This document shows positions 10,307-19,213 of a stretch of DNA of 64,000 nt, one piece after another. This DNA is from Symbiodinium natans (taxonomy: Eukaryota > Sar > Dinophyceae > Suessiales > Symbiodiniaceae): positions 756,501-820,500 of the forward strand of contig CAJNDS010002657.1 of NCBI GenBank assembly GCA_905221605.1, in the 5' to 3' direction. Numbering within the stretch: position 1 is the stretch's first letter; each line of letters starts with the position of its first letter. The notes below the pieces were generated by a model. That model made no database searches. It was not told the origin of the DNA and worked only from the letters and a program-made list of their open reading frames with translations. Position numbers and translations under genes: made by a program.

Positions 10307-11887
10307 AGCTGCTTTGTAATATTAAGTGCAGTTTTTGTTGCTCGGTTAGAAGATGTGTTGTTGCCATCCATCTCCTCGAAGTTATATAGATAGCACCCCG
10401 AAAACAATCATTGTTGTTTCGAGACGATGTAAGAAGCCTTCAAACCTTACTCCGAGCGACCGCTGTTGCACTCTTGCAGAGAGTAACATATGTGAAGCTG
10501 TGCCGTGCCTGACGATCTGGCACAGTGGACTAAGAGCATTGCCGAAAGAGAGAGAAAAGAAACGGTGTCCTTTCTTTCCGTGTAACTTTTACATTCGATT
10601 GTAAACACTGACAGCACTTGAACACCGAGAAGAAATAGTTTTACTTTCGGAAGTTTACATTCGATTGCAAGCACTGCACCCAGCCACTTGAACCCCGAGA
10701 AGAAATAGTGCATTTACTTTCGGAAGTTTACATTCGGTTGCAAACACTGTACCCAGCCAGTTGAACCCCGAGAAGACCGAAAGCTGTCACCTGTTAGCCC
10801 GTACAAAAGACCCGAAACCCCTAAACCTTAAACCCGTCTATCGAACCCTTTGACACAAATCTGCTAACCCCCGTGCCCTGAAACTCCTAAACCCCCCTAA
10901 ACACCTATAAAACCAAAACCTAAGACCCTTAAACACATTTTGCCCTCAATTAGGGTTTAGGGTTTAGGGCTTAGGGTTTAGGGTTTAGGGTTTAGAGTTT
11001 AAGGTTTAGGCAAAGGGTGGTGGTCTCCAGTGGCCCGGTCTGGCGCTGCGCCTGATGGTGTGTGTGTGGTGTTTTGGTTCCTGTGTCTGGTTGTTCTTCA
11101 CTCTTTTTTCCCGTAAATACTATACATTGTTCTCGAGCACAATATATAATTCTTCCACAACTTTCAGGCTTTAGGAATGCATTTTTTATTAAAACCAGAA
11201 AATTTTTTTTAAAAAATTTAAAAAAATATAAAAAAATCAAAAAAAAGTGATGTAGTTTCGATGCAGTTTTGATGCTGTTTTGATGCAGTTCTGAAAACTG
11301 CATCAAAACTGCATCGAATTTGATGCAGTTTTACCTAAAACTGCATCAAAACTGCATCACTTTTAAAAACCGCATCAAAACAGCATCAAAACTGCATCGA
11401 AACTGCATCACTTTTTTTTTTTTTTGATTTTTTTATATTTTTTAAAATATTTTTTGATTTTTTTATTTTTTCAAAATATTTTTAATAAAAAAAAGCATTT
11501 TTTTTTTACATTTTGTTTGTTTTTTTTGCTATTCGTCTTTAAAAATGTTTATATTTGTTCTTGAACTAATTGGTTTTGATTAAAAAAATTGTGTCAAGCC
11601 TGAAGTTTGTTGTGACATTTTGCTGTTGAGGGCTTTGTGTCTGATTCTCTTTTTTTACTTGTGAGAGGCTTGCCCAACCGTGTGTGTCAATGCAGTTTTT
11701 CCTGGATCCACATCAGTGTATATAGCGAGCTAAGTAACAATTGTCATATCCCAGCTTTCGGGGCGATGCCTCCCAAGCAGATCCAGGCCTGGCCTCATGC
11801 TCCATGGCAGCCAAGCCACATGTGTAAAACAATTGTCTAGTCACAGAGGTAAAACCATGTTGACTTTTGGTTGACACAAAGGTAAGC
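10307..11887. repeat. Non-coding spacer: 66-73 bp tandem repeat, telomere-type units, AT-rich GATGCAG palindromes
   Basis: Three copies of a unit containing TTTACATTCGATTG and CCGAGAAGAAATAG start at 10588, 10654 and 10727. TTTAGGG units lie at 10951-11010. From 11249 to 11410 GATGCAGTTTTG and its complement CAAAACTGCATC alternate, forming potential hairpins, within long A/T runs up to about 11600. No gene was supported. Confidence 0.65.
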
Positions 11888-12769
11888 ATGTCCTGTCAGG
11901 ATCCTCCTGAAGATGTTGCTGCTGCAGGCGACGTTGTGGATGCTGACGACGACATCCCGTCCACGAAAAAGCCTGCAACAAATGCTGCAGGCGACCTTGT
12001 GGATGCTGACGACGACACCCCGTGCATGAAGAAACCTGCAGCAAAGCCTAGCAAACAGAAGAATGCTCCAGAGGTTGCAGAGCCTCAGCAGAAGGCAGCA
12101 AAGTTGACCCCCGAACCGAAGGAGCAAGCAAAGCCGAAGAACGAGAAGAAGGAGCCCGAGAAGACACAGAAAGCTCCCAAAGCAAAGACAAGCCCCAAGG
12201 CCAAAGCTAAGGGCAAGGCCCTGGCCAAAGCTAAGGGCAAGGCCCTGGCCAAAGACAAGGCCCAGGCAGTGAAGAAGACGATCGAGAAGTCGAAGGGCAA
12301 AAGCAAGGGCCAAAGCAAGGGCAAAGGCAACACGACCCAGAGCAAAAACACAAAGGGCAAGAACAAGGGCAAGAAGCCGGCATCCGGGCCACCCAAGCAA
12401 CCCTCGGCGGATGATTGGAAAGAAGGGCTGCTGATCGACGACAATCAGGAGGAGCAGCCGGAGGAGGAAAGCCCCCGTGAGAGCGATGATTGTGTGTGCC
12501 CCAACGACGGTTCCTTTGAGTTGCCTGCTGAGACGAAAGACCGTTCGAAGAACAACAAGTTCCTCAAGCTCCTGCAGTCAGGGGCCCTTCCGGAGTGGCT
12601 TCGCTTGGAATGGGAGCGAATAAGCAAGCTTAAAACGGGTCGCACAGAAGCCCAGAGGCGACTCGTTAACGGTGCAGTCGACAGAGATGCCGTGTCGGGC
12701 AAGTTGGCCTTGTGCTTGCAGAAGCCTATGTTCAGGCAACTCGAAGCAGCTTGGTCAAAAACGATTTAA
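11888..12769 (+). CDS. Lysine/alanine-rich protein or exon of transposon 1
   Basis: The ATG at 11888 follows ...AGGTAAGC. The N-terminus has two imperfect copies of an acidic module (GDVVDADDDIPSTKKPA, GDLVDADDDTPCMKKPA). About 150 residues rich in K, A, G and P follow (KAKAKGKALAKAKGKALAKD, linker-histone-like). A folded-looking C-terminal part (DRSKNNKFLKLLQSGALPEW...GKLALCLQKPMFRQLEAAW) ends at TAA 12767-12769. The following frame at 12867-13409 continues in style and lacks an ATG, so the two are probably exons of one gene. The stop at 12767 would then be intronic or a disruption. No function assigned; a nucleic-acid-binding tail is inferred from charge. Confidence 0.55.
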   Translation: MSCQDPPEDVAAAGDVVDADDDIPSTKKPATNAAGDLVDADDDTPCMKKPAAKPSKQKNAPEVAEPQQKAAKLTPEPKEQAKPKNEKKEPEKTQKAPKAKTSPKAKAKGKALAKAKGKALAKDKAQAVKKTIEKSKGKSKGQSKGKGNTTQSKNTKGKNKGKKPASGPPKQPSADDWKEGLLIDDNQEEQPEEESPRESDDCVCPNDGSFELPAETKDRSKNNKFLKLLQSGALPEWLRLEWERISKLKTGRTEAQRRLVNGAVDRDAVSGKLALCLQKPMFRQLEAAWSKTI

Positions 12770-12866
12770 GGTTTAGGGTTGTTTTTATAATCTAAGCCTT
12801 TTTAGAACCAACCCTATATATCTATATAGGCCTACATAGACCCCAGACATAAGCCCTAAAGCCAAG

Positions 12867-13409
12867 TTGTTGCATGGCAAGGAGAACTACACCAAGACCG
12901 TTTCCAGAGATCGAGACAAGACATTACCCAAGACCTTGCTGATGGGCAAGTTCAATTTGTCGCCGGAGATGTTCGAGAATGCACTTGCAGAAGGAGACAT
13001 CGTGGAGACAGTCAACAAGAGTGGCAAGAAGGTTTATGCTTGGTCGGCCGATGAGCATGTTATCGAGAAGGGCAAGCAAGCTTCTCTGAGTTTGGAGTCC
13101 GAAAAGAAAGCCACAGCGACCGACAAGAATTGGTTTGCTGAGGCGAGCAAGGACTGGAAGATCGGCCTGTTTCAGAAGGGGAGCAGCAATGCCGGTTCCA
13201 GTTCCTCATCCACGAAGGTGCTTGCAATCCAGGATCGAGTTCCTACCGATGCACCCTTGAATGAGGCCCAGTGGAAGCAAGCCCAGACCCAGCTTTCCCA
13301 GGCCATGGCCAGTTTTGATCGTTTGCTCGCCGGTGCAAAGAAGCTTATCGGCAGCATGGGTGTCGAGATGAAAGATGACGAGCTTTACAAGTCGACGATG
13401 CTTGCATGA
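12867..13409 (+). CDS. Downstream exon, unknown globular domain
   Basis: Open frame without ATG, preceded by a short CCTATATATCTATATAGG-rich spacer (12770-12866). It encodes GKENYTKTVSRDRDKTLPKT...NLSPEMFENALAEGDI...KVYAWSADEH, then a Ser-rich linker and a helical end (EAQWKQAQTQLSQAMASFDR) that stops at 13407-13409. It probably belongs with 11888-12769. No family recognised. Confidence 0.45.
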   Translation: MLHGKENYTKTVSRDRDKTLPKTLLMGKFNLSPEMFENALAEGDIVETVNKSGKKVYAWSADEHVIEKGKQASLSLESEKKATATDKNWFAEASKDWKIGLFQKGSSNAGSSSSSTKVLAIQDRVPTDAPLNEAQWKQAQTQLSQAMASFDRLLAGAKKLIGSMGVEMKDDELYKSTMLA

Positions 13410-13732
13410 AGACTCCTTAACCCTCCACCCTAAACCCTAAACACTAAACCGGTATATGAACCCCACACATGTTTATATACTTGCTTACAACGAACCCCAA
13501 AGCCTGTGTGCATGTTGATCTGTGTCTCAGGAAAGCTGTCGTTCAGTCGTCATCGAGTCAGAAGTGTGCTTTGGAGCACGTGTGGACCTGGCAGGCCACA
13601 CCAACCCCAATGCTTTCCCTATAGAAGCCCATTCATACACCACACCCTATAAAGAGCCCAGCCCGAACCATAAACCCTAAACCCTATATAAACCCTTAAG
13701 CCTGCACACCCGCGATTTTTTGGTGTCAGGAG

Positions 13733-13879
13733 ATGCCGGACAGCAGCGAGCTTACACTCGGCCGATACCAGACCTTAATCGAGACAGCAGCCCAGCAAGG
13801 CGAGTCCATGGAGGAGCAGGTTGCATCTGTAAAGGCACAGCTGCAAGTCCGACAGTCCCGGAAGCAGCCTTCGAAGTGA
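13733..13879 (+). CDS. Small helical peptide (48 aa)
   Basis: The ATG at 13733 lies a few bases after a pyrimidine-rich tract and CAG (TTTTTTGGTGTCAG), a plausible acceptor for cis- or spliced-leader trans-splicing. It encodes MPDSSELTLGRYQTLIETAA...EEQVASVKAQLQVRQSRKQP and is probably a short coiled coil. It may instead be the last exon of the 11888-13409 gene. Confidence 0.35.
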   Translation: MPDSSELTLGRYQTLIETAAQQGESMEEQVASVKAQLQVRQSRKQPSK

Positions 13880-14477
13880 AGCCTCGTGTGTCTGCATAGC
13901 CTGAAGCAGCCTCGAAGTGCATGGCATCCAAGTGGATATAGTGCTTAGGGTTTAAGGCCTAGGGTTTAGGGGGTTTATAGAGTTAGGGACAGTAGATAGA
14001 TATAGATACATGAATATATGTAAACCTACACATATACATCGATTGCCGTTTATGTTGTGTTTTAAGAACGAAAAAGGAGGAGAGCTGCTATGTCCCGACA
14101 CGGCTGCGAGTTTTGATGTGGTTAGTTACTCTTCGGCCATGGTGCAGGAGAAACTGTGAGCACCGAGCGGGTGAACAAACATTATGTTGCCTTGTCGTTC
14201 ATCGTTGTCATTCATTCCTGTAGTCTTTCTTACAAGGTTTACAGGCTTGAACAGAAAAGGTGTGGAGCTTATAGTGCATTGGTGCCTGAACAGAGCTGTG
14301 TGTGTGTGTGTGTGATCTAAAGGTTTGCTTGAAGCCCCTCATCCTTTACAGCCTACACAGCCTTATCTGTGCTTCGAAGCACTGTACATGACAACTCTTC
14401 CCATGCAAGCCCTCGAAATATGAACTCCCGATACCCATGAACCACACACAAACCATGCCCTTTTCGTGTGCCACACA
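13880..14477. other. Spacer without recognisable gene
   Basis: Contains one degenerate TTTAGGG patch (13945-13970) and a short GT run (14298-14314). Nothing else was identified. Confidence 0.4.
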
Positions 14478-16452
14478 ATGGAAGAGCCTGGGCCCGCACG
14501 AAAGAAGAGACGAGGTGGAATCCAACAGCGAGTTGGAAATGCAGACACAGAAGCAGAGGCAACCTCAGCCTTAGAGACATTGGTCCTGGATGGTCTTGCA
14601 GCAGGTACTCTATCTGCAGCCTGCAGCTGTCGCCGATTTCGCTAAAGTCCGGACTGGCTGTGTTTTTCCGGCCTTGGAGAAGCTCGCCAAGGTCAAACAT
14701 AGCAAGAACTTTGAAGGAGCCTTATTTGGTCGGCTAAAGAGAGAGTCTCAGTTGCCTGCACCTACAGAAGTCAACATTCCGTTGCAAGGAGTTCCCGACG
14801 ACAAGGTCAGCAGCAGAGTCATGCTACCTCACGAAATATTGCATGCCATGTATCACAGCGAAGCAGGTTGGGAGCTGTGCATTTTGCCAGACCCCAACCA
14901 GCTCCGGAAGTTCTGGGCCGACTTCCAGCACCACCCCTGCATGCAAAACCACCCCTTGCTCGCCAAGAGCGATTTTTCTGAGAAAGCAATACCCCTCTCC
15001 CTCCACGGGGACGAAGTCCCCGTGGTGGGGGTGGGGAAGATCTGGTGTCATAGTGTCCTCCAATTCTCCTGGAACTCGCTCATGGCTACAGCAGCTGGCC
15101 GGTCTGCTGGTGACACACAGCTGTTTATTTGGGGGGTGTTCGAAAAATTCACAGTGGATGGTACACTTCCGTTCTTTCTCAATCTCCTCAAGTGGTCCTT
15201 CCAGATATGCTTTGAGGGGAAATGGCCCAAGAAAGACTGGAGGGGGCTGGCGACACTCGACTAAATATTGGATATATGTTCTTTTTCTCACAAAGGTAAA
15301 ACTCTGTATATTGTAACGGATGCATTCTCGGTAAAGGGCTTAGACACAAGTAAACCTCGATAATGTAAAACGAAAAGTATTCTAGCAGAAGTAAACTAAA
15401 GGATTTACTGTTGTGCCAGGTACCCTCCAAACAGTCCAGAGGGTCGCCGGGCAGGCAAACTGCTGTGTGGTGGGTACTATGCTGTTTTAGTCCAGCTCAA
15501 TGGAGACTTGGATTATTACTGCAAGTGGCTGGGGCTGCCAAGGTGGTCGAACCACACAAAACCCTGTGCACTCTGCAAAGCTGCTTATCGTGGTGCAAAT
15601 TCGTGGTTGGACAATCGCTCGTCGTCGGCATGGCAAACAACCATGTTGACTGTCCACACTTGGAAGGAGCACTGGGCGACAGAGTGTGCATTGTTTGGGC
15701 CGCCATTGGGTCTCAATGGTTTGTGCTGCTCCATGGACTTCATGCACTGTCATTTCCTTGGCTGGTTGCAGTACTTTTATGGCAGCACACTGTCCATTCT
15801 TGTCAACGACTGCCTGCCCGATAGCCCCATCCAGAACTTGCTTTGGGTCGGCCGTTACATCAAAAAAACTCAGAGAGACCGTGACAAGAAGTTTAAACAA
15901 AGGCTGCAGAAGCTGACAATGTTCCAACCCAAGAAAGGCTTTCCCAAACTCCGGGGCCGTGCTGCAGACATTCAGAGTTTAGCCTCTGCTATGCTGGCTC
16001 TGTTTTCGGAGAAGATGGATGCCGACAACAGGCAGCATCGGGAGATTCGCCTTTTCCTCAGCCTGAACAACGAGCTCGACGATACCCTGGACCAATTTTC
16101 GCCTTCGTCTGGTTTTATGGCAGTCCCTGCATGGCAAGCAGAGAAGCTTTTCCGAACTGGCCTGCAAATGGCCCAGATTCATGCACGATTGATGGATTAC
16201 TACAAGGGAGAGGGCCGAAAGCTTTTTAACATGACCAGCAAGACACACTTCGTTCTCCACTGCTTGCATCTGTCGAAGTACATACACCCGAAAATGACAT
16301 GGTGTTACAAAGGGGAGACAACGATGCACAGGCTTCAAATTTTATGGAAAAGCTGCCTTGCAGGCAGCAAGCATTGGCAAGTGGGCCGGAAGGCTGTGAT
16401 CAAGGAGAGGTACAGGCTTTGGCATCGGCGAAAGCTCCGACCCGTTGCTTGA
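14478..16452 (+). pseudogene. CACTA/TNP2-like transposase of transposon 1
   Basis: The ATG at 14478 opens a basic N-terminus (MEEPGPARKKRRGG, NLS-like). An extra C at about 14625 shifts the frame; reading across it gives ...AAGTLSA then AVADFAKVRTGCVF. The next part contains LSLHGDEVPVVGVGKIW. The frame stops at 15262, then resumes after a candidate GT-AG intron (donor near 15295, acceptor near 15419) as GKLLCGGYYAVLVQLNGDLD. Farther on come CSMDFMHCHFLGWLQYFYG, corresponding to the D-x-M-H region of TNP2-type transposases, and a C-terminal KTHFVLHCLHLSKYI...YKGE, corresponding to the His-rich stretch before the last acidic residue. The gene ends at 16452. The copy may be inactive because of the frameshift, unless that is a sequencing error. 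Confidence 0.6.
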
Positions 16453-17011
16453 AACACAAGCTGCTGCTCTCTGGTCACAAGGACATGCGAAGGCTTTGGC
16501 GTCACAGTGCAAGCTCCGATCCGTTGCTTGAAAAACAACATCTGCTGCTTTTGTGGTAGTTTTGTTTCCTGTTTACTTTCGAAGTTTACTTATACATGGC
16601 AGCTGACGAGGCGACCTTACACACAGAATCCTTTCTCAAGTAAGTGAATCCTCTCGGGAGTAACACAAAATCCTTTCTCAAGTAAGTATAATCCTCTCGG
16701 AAGTAAAAGGGAGCATCATCTCATAAGTAAAGGAAATGGCGCACAAGAGCAGCATGGATATTATAGTGCGACCTATGATGCCCATGATTTCCATGGTTTT
16801 TCGCTGTTCAAAAGTTGTTTTTTGAAGTTGTTTCGATGGTGTTTTGATGCTGTTTCGATGGTGCTTTGATGCTGTTTCGATGCTGTTTCGATGCTGTTTC
16901 GATGCTGTTTTGATGCTGTTTTGGCATTCTTGCAAAACTTACATTTACACGAAAATTTACACTTTCTCAGTGTAAATTACTCGATTCGTGTAATTTACTC
17001 ATTTTCGTATT
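16453..17011. repeat. Right subterminal region of transposon 1
   Basis: Contains a duplicated CTTTGGC-TCACAGTGCAAGCTCCGA-type phrase (16420-16530), repeated CCTTTCTCAAGTAAG / CCTCTCGGGAGTAA phrases (16627-16710), a TTTCGATGCTG/TTTTGATGCTG array (16829-16925), and AT-rich ATTTACAC/GTGTAAAT palindromes next to the TIR. Confidence 0.6.
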
Positions 17012-17035
17012 TTTAGGTCATTTGCAGTGTTGGGG
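17012..17035 (-). repeat. Right terminal inverted repeat of transposon 1
   Basis: Reverse complement of 5836-5859, followed by the TA duplication at 17036-17037. Confidence 0.85.
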
Positions 17036-17036
17036 T

Positions 17037-17632
17037 ACTCTCTGGAGCGGGATCCAGCTCGGGGTCATCGCGAAGCCACCCCGGTGGATGACTACCACCA
17101 TAAACGTGGTGCGATCCGTCCTCAAGCTGGATTCGGTCCCCTCTCTTCAGGAGCGAGACCTTCGAGTGATCGTACCCGTTGGCTTTGTGGTACCGAATCA
17201 CTCGGAGCATGGGCACCTCCCCATACCCACCGTCCTTTCCTCGGCGGAACAACCGTCCCCGCCAGTCTTGACGAAAAGGGTCAAGAGGTGCGGAGGGGCT
17301 GATCCCCAGGTTGGGCGGAAGAGAGGCGCCATGGCAGGCCGCCTGATGCAAGTGGTATTGCACCAGCGACTCAAAGGCCAGCCCGCATCCAGGAGCTGAG
17401 CATCCATAGTGGCCGTCAGCATTGGGGCGAGGCACCTCTGGGGCCGGGGCGGACCGGACGGTCCCGCCTCTTGAAGGCCTGGCGGAACTGCTCGATCCCG
17501 CACCCCGGGGGCATCCTGACCATCGTCAGACACCTCTTCCCCGTCGGCGCCTTCCCCGGCCGCCCGATTCTCTCCCCCACGGCGTAGAGTTTTGAGGGAT
17601 TCCTCACGCTTGGTGATCTTTTCTAACTTCAC
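17037..17632 (-). pseudogene. C2H2 zinc-finger part of the retrotransposon accessory ORF
   Basis: Two overlapping minus-strand frames are needed. An acidic linker frame (17632 to about 17440: EEVSDDGQDAPGVRDRAVPP) is followed by a frame encoding CSAPGCGLAFESLVQYHLHQ...H, a C-x4-C-x12-H-x4-H finger near 17350-17405. The frame then continues to the transposon boundary (DDPELDPAPES). Without transposon 1 it reads in frame into the RanBP2 part at 5833. Frameshifts separate it from the Tpt1-like part upstream. A C2H2 finger here may bind nucleic acid; this is inference. Confidence 0.6.
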
Positions 17633-18935
17633 GTATTCTCGACTGGAGTTTCTGCGCTCTCAGAAGAGCTTCGGACCGCGCGAGGTACTCCTTCGCGGTG
17701 CTGACCACCGATTGGCCAAGTTCGAGGACTCCTTCCTCTATGCTCCCGGCCTGGGCCCCACCAGCGGGCTCTTCGTCCTCCTTCACCTTGACCGCGGCTT
17801 GGGGCGCCCGCGTGTCGGGAAGATCCGAGCTGGAACTATCTTCCTCGACACCTTCAGCTTCTTGGGCTGCCTCTTCCTCGAGCGAGTCTTCGGCCTCGAG
17901 GGCATTGGGGCCAGGGACGTTGCGCCTAGGATACTCCTTGGGCTTCGCTGGAAAGATCGAAGTCTTAGGAGCCCCTGAAGCACGCCCTTTGGCCTTAGGC
18001 GCGGCCTTAGGAGGGGTAACAGGTCGGGCGGCCCCCGCGGCCATGACACGGCCCGCAGGGGCCAGCACAACCGTCGAGGAGCTCGCCGCGCCACTGCTGG
18101 CCGCAGCAGCTTGGGACGCTTGGACCGTGCCCAGTTTCGGTCCTCGCCCCAACGGCGGGTGGGGGCCCGCACTGGTGTCGCCTAAACTCCTTAGGTCGAC
18201 ATGCTGGATCAACCGATCCACTTCTAACTCAGCTATTAAGATGGAGTAAACAGCTGAGCCTTTGGGGAGTGCCCAGATGCGGGAGATGCCGGTGGCTCTA
18301 ATCTGGCCAGTGAGAGCCACCCCATCTGCTCCCGCATAGATAGGCACTCCGGCGTCCCGCAGGACCGCCAACCGGACCTCGACTATGCAAGTCGATCCGC
18401 GGCGGAACCCGCGTCTCCCGTCCTCCCACTGCGTGGGGCAGTGCCCTAGGACGTAGTGCACCCCGAGGCGGCCTCCCGGCCCGCCGCCGGGGACCAAGCC
18501 ATTCTCGATCAGGCTCGGCACGACATGCAAGTCCGTGCCGTGCCACATGGCCGGGCCATGCCGATATATAAGATCGTTGATGGCGGTCTCACTTAGGCCC
18601 TCCATCATGAATCCCATAGGATGGCCGCAATCGGCCGAGTGGCCTTGGAAGGCACGCAAGTAGCCAGCGTACGAGGTATCCAACCTCGGTTTCCGCTGGT
18701 TGGCGTCGTGCGCGACCGCCTGGTTGTACTGGTTGATGGTGATGCCGAGTTGTTCGATCAACTCATCAACCGGGTAGAGGCCGCCCGGAGCGAACCGGCC
18801 TCTACAACCAGCTTCGCCGTGCCGCATGCATCGGACTAGCATACGCTGCACGTCGTCGATCGTGGGCGGGCCCTTTCGGCCCTTAGGGCCTGGACTCTTG
18901 CTCTTGCCCCTGCCCTTCGACCCTCCTCCACCCAT
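17604..18935 (-). CDS. Tpt1/KptA-like RNA 2'-phosphotransferase domain encoded by the retrotransposon
   Basis: A minus-strand ATG at 18935 gives 443 aa. After a Gly/Lys-rich start, residues 27-220 follow the layout of Tpt1/KptA. There is a winged-helix-like N-lobe (LVRCMRHG...GLYPVDELIEQLGI), then YLRAFQGHS (family: RA-x-QGHS) at 92-100, WHGT at 131-134, SLIENGL at 141-147, RLGVHYVLGH at 156-165 (family R-x-HVH), and GVPIYAGADGVALTG at 196-210. Tpt1 enzymes remove a 2'-phosphate from RNA using NAD+. The catalytic-looking Arg and His residues are present here, so activity is possible. Residues 230-443 are a low-complexity Ala/Pro/Glu tail. It lies downstream of RT in an LTR element, a position for which I know no precedent. 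Other ADP-ribosyltransferase-fold families are the main alternative. Confidence 0.65.
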   Translation of the reverse strand: MGGGGSKGRGKSKSPGPKGRKGPPTIDDVQRMLVRCMRHGEAGCRGRFAPGGLYPVDELIEQLGITINQYNQAVAHDANQRKPRLDTSYAGYLRAFQGHSADCGHPMGFMMEGLSETAINDLIYRHGPAMWHGTDLHVVPSLIENGLVPGGGPGGRLGVHYVLGHCPTQWEDGRRGFRRGSTCIVEVRLAVLRDAGVPIYAGADGVALTGQIRATGISRIWALPKGSAVYSILIAELEVDRLIQHVDLRSLGDTSAGPHPPLGRGPKLGTVQASQAAAASSGAASSSTVVLAPAGRVMAAGAARPVTPPKAAPKAKGRASGAPKTSIFPAKPKEYPRRNVPGPNALEAEDSLEEEAAQEAEGVEEDSSSSDLPDTRAPQAAVKVKEDEEPAGGAQAGSIEEGVLELGQSVVSTAKEYLARSEALLRAQKLQSRIREVRKDHQA

Positions 18936-19213
18936 CGCGGCACTGAGGCCCGCGGCTTTGCTGGACCTCCGATGGGCGAGGAAAACCTGACGCGCCCTTG
19001 AGCGGCCAGGACACGGCCCGCTGCAAGGGGCCGGTGTGCAGTAGTGGTAGGCAGCCGCTCCCGCGCGGCCAGGGCACGGCCCGCAGCGGGGCCTTGTGGT
19101 TGACCACGAAGGTCCGGGCGACCGATCGGTCGCTCCCGCGCGGTCTGGTCGCGACCCGCAGCGGGGCGCAGTGCACAGGCACGAACGCGGGGAGGGACTA
19201 CCTACCCTAGGTT
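18936..19213. repeat. GC-rich imperfect direct repeats upstream of the Tpt1-like frame
   Basis: Three related GC-rich units of GGCCAGGRCACGGCCCGC type occur near 19003, 19068 and 19140. They may be inter-ORF leader DNA. Similar 42-bp repeats occur in the gag leader at 33941-34020. Confidence 0.5.

Larger units (their letters stand above)
5836..17035 (+). mobile_element. Nested DNA transposon 1 (11.2 kb, CACTA/TNP2-like transposase, TA duplication)
   Basis: Perfect 24-bp terminal inverted repeats begin CCCCAACACTGCAAATGACC at 5836 and end with its complement at 17035, flanked by TA on both sides (5834-5835 and 17036-17037). Joining the flanks with a single TA gives minus-strand codons GAG AGT AGC GGT, a continuous frame from the C2H2 part into the RanBP2 part. 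This supports both the borders and a 2-bp duplication. The interior carries plus-strand genes and exons at 6594-7901, 8652-8825, 9243-9745, 9927-10306, 11888-12769, 12867-13409, 13733-13879 and 14478-16452. The last encodes a TNP2-like transposase. TTTACTTTCGA-type motifs recur throughout. Confidence 0.8.

Noticed and set aside
17698-18249. Plus-strand 183-codon frame opposite the Tpt1-like gene.
   Set aside because: It is the antisense of the low-complexity tail; the minus strand has the recognised motifs.
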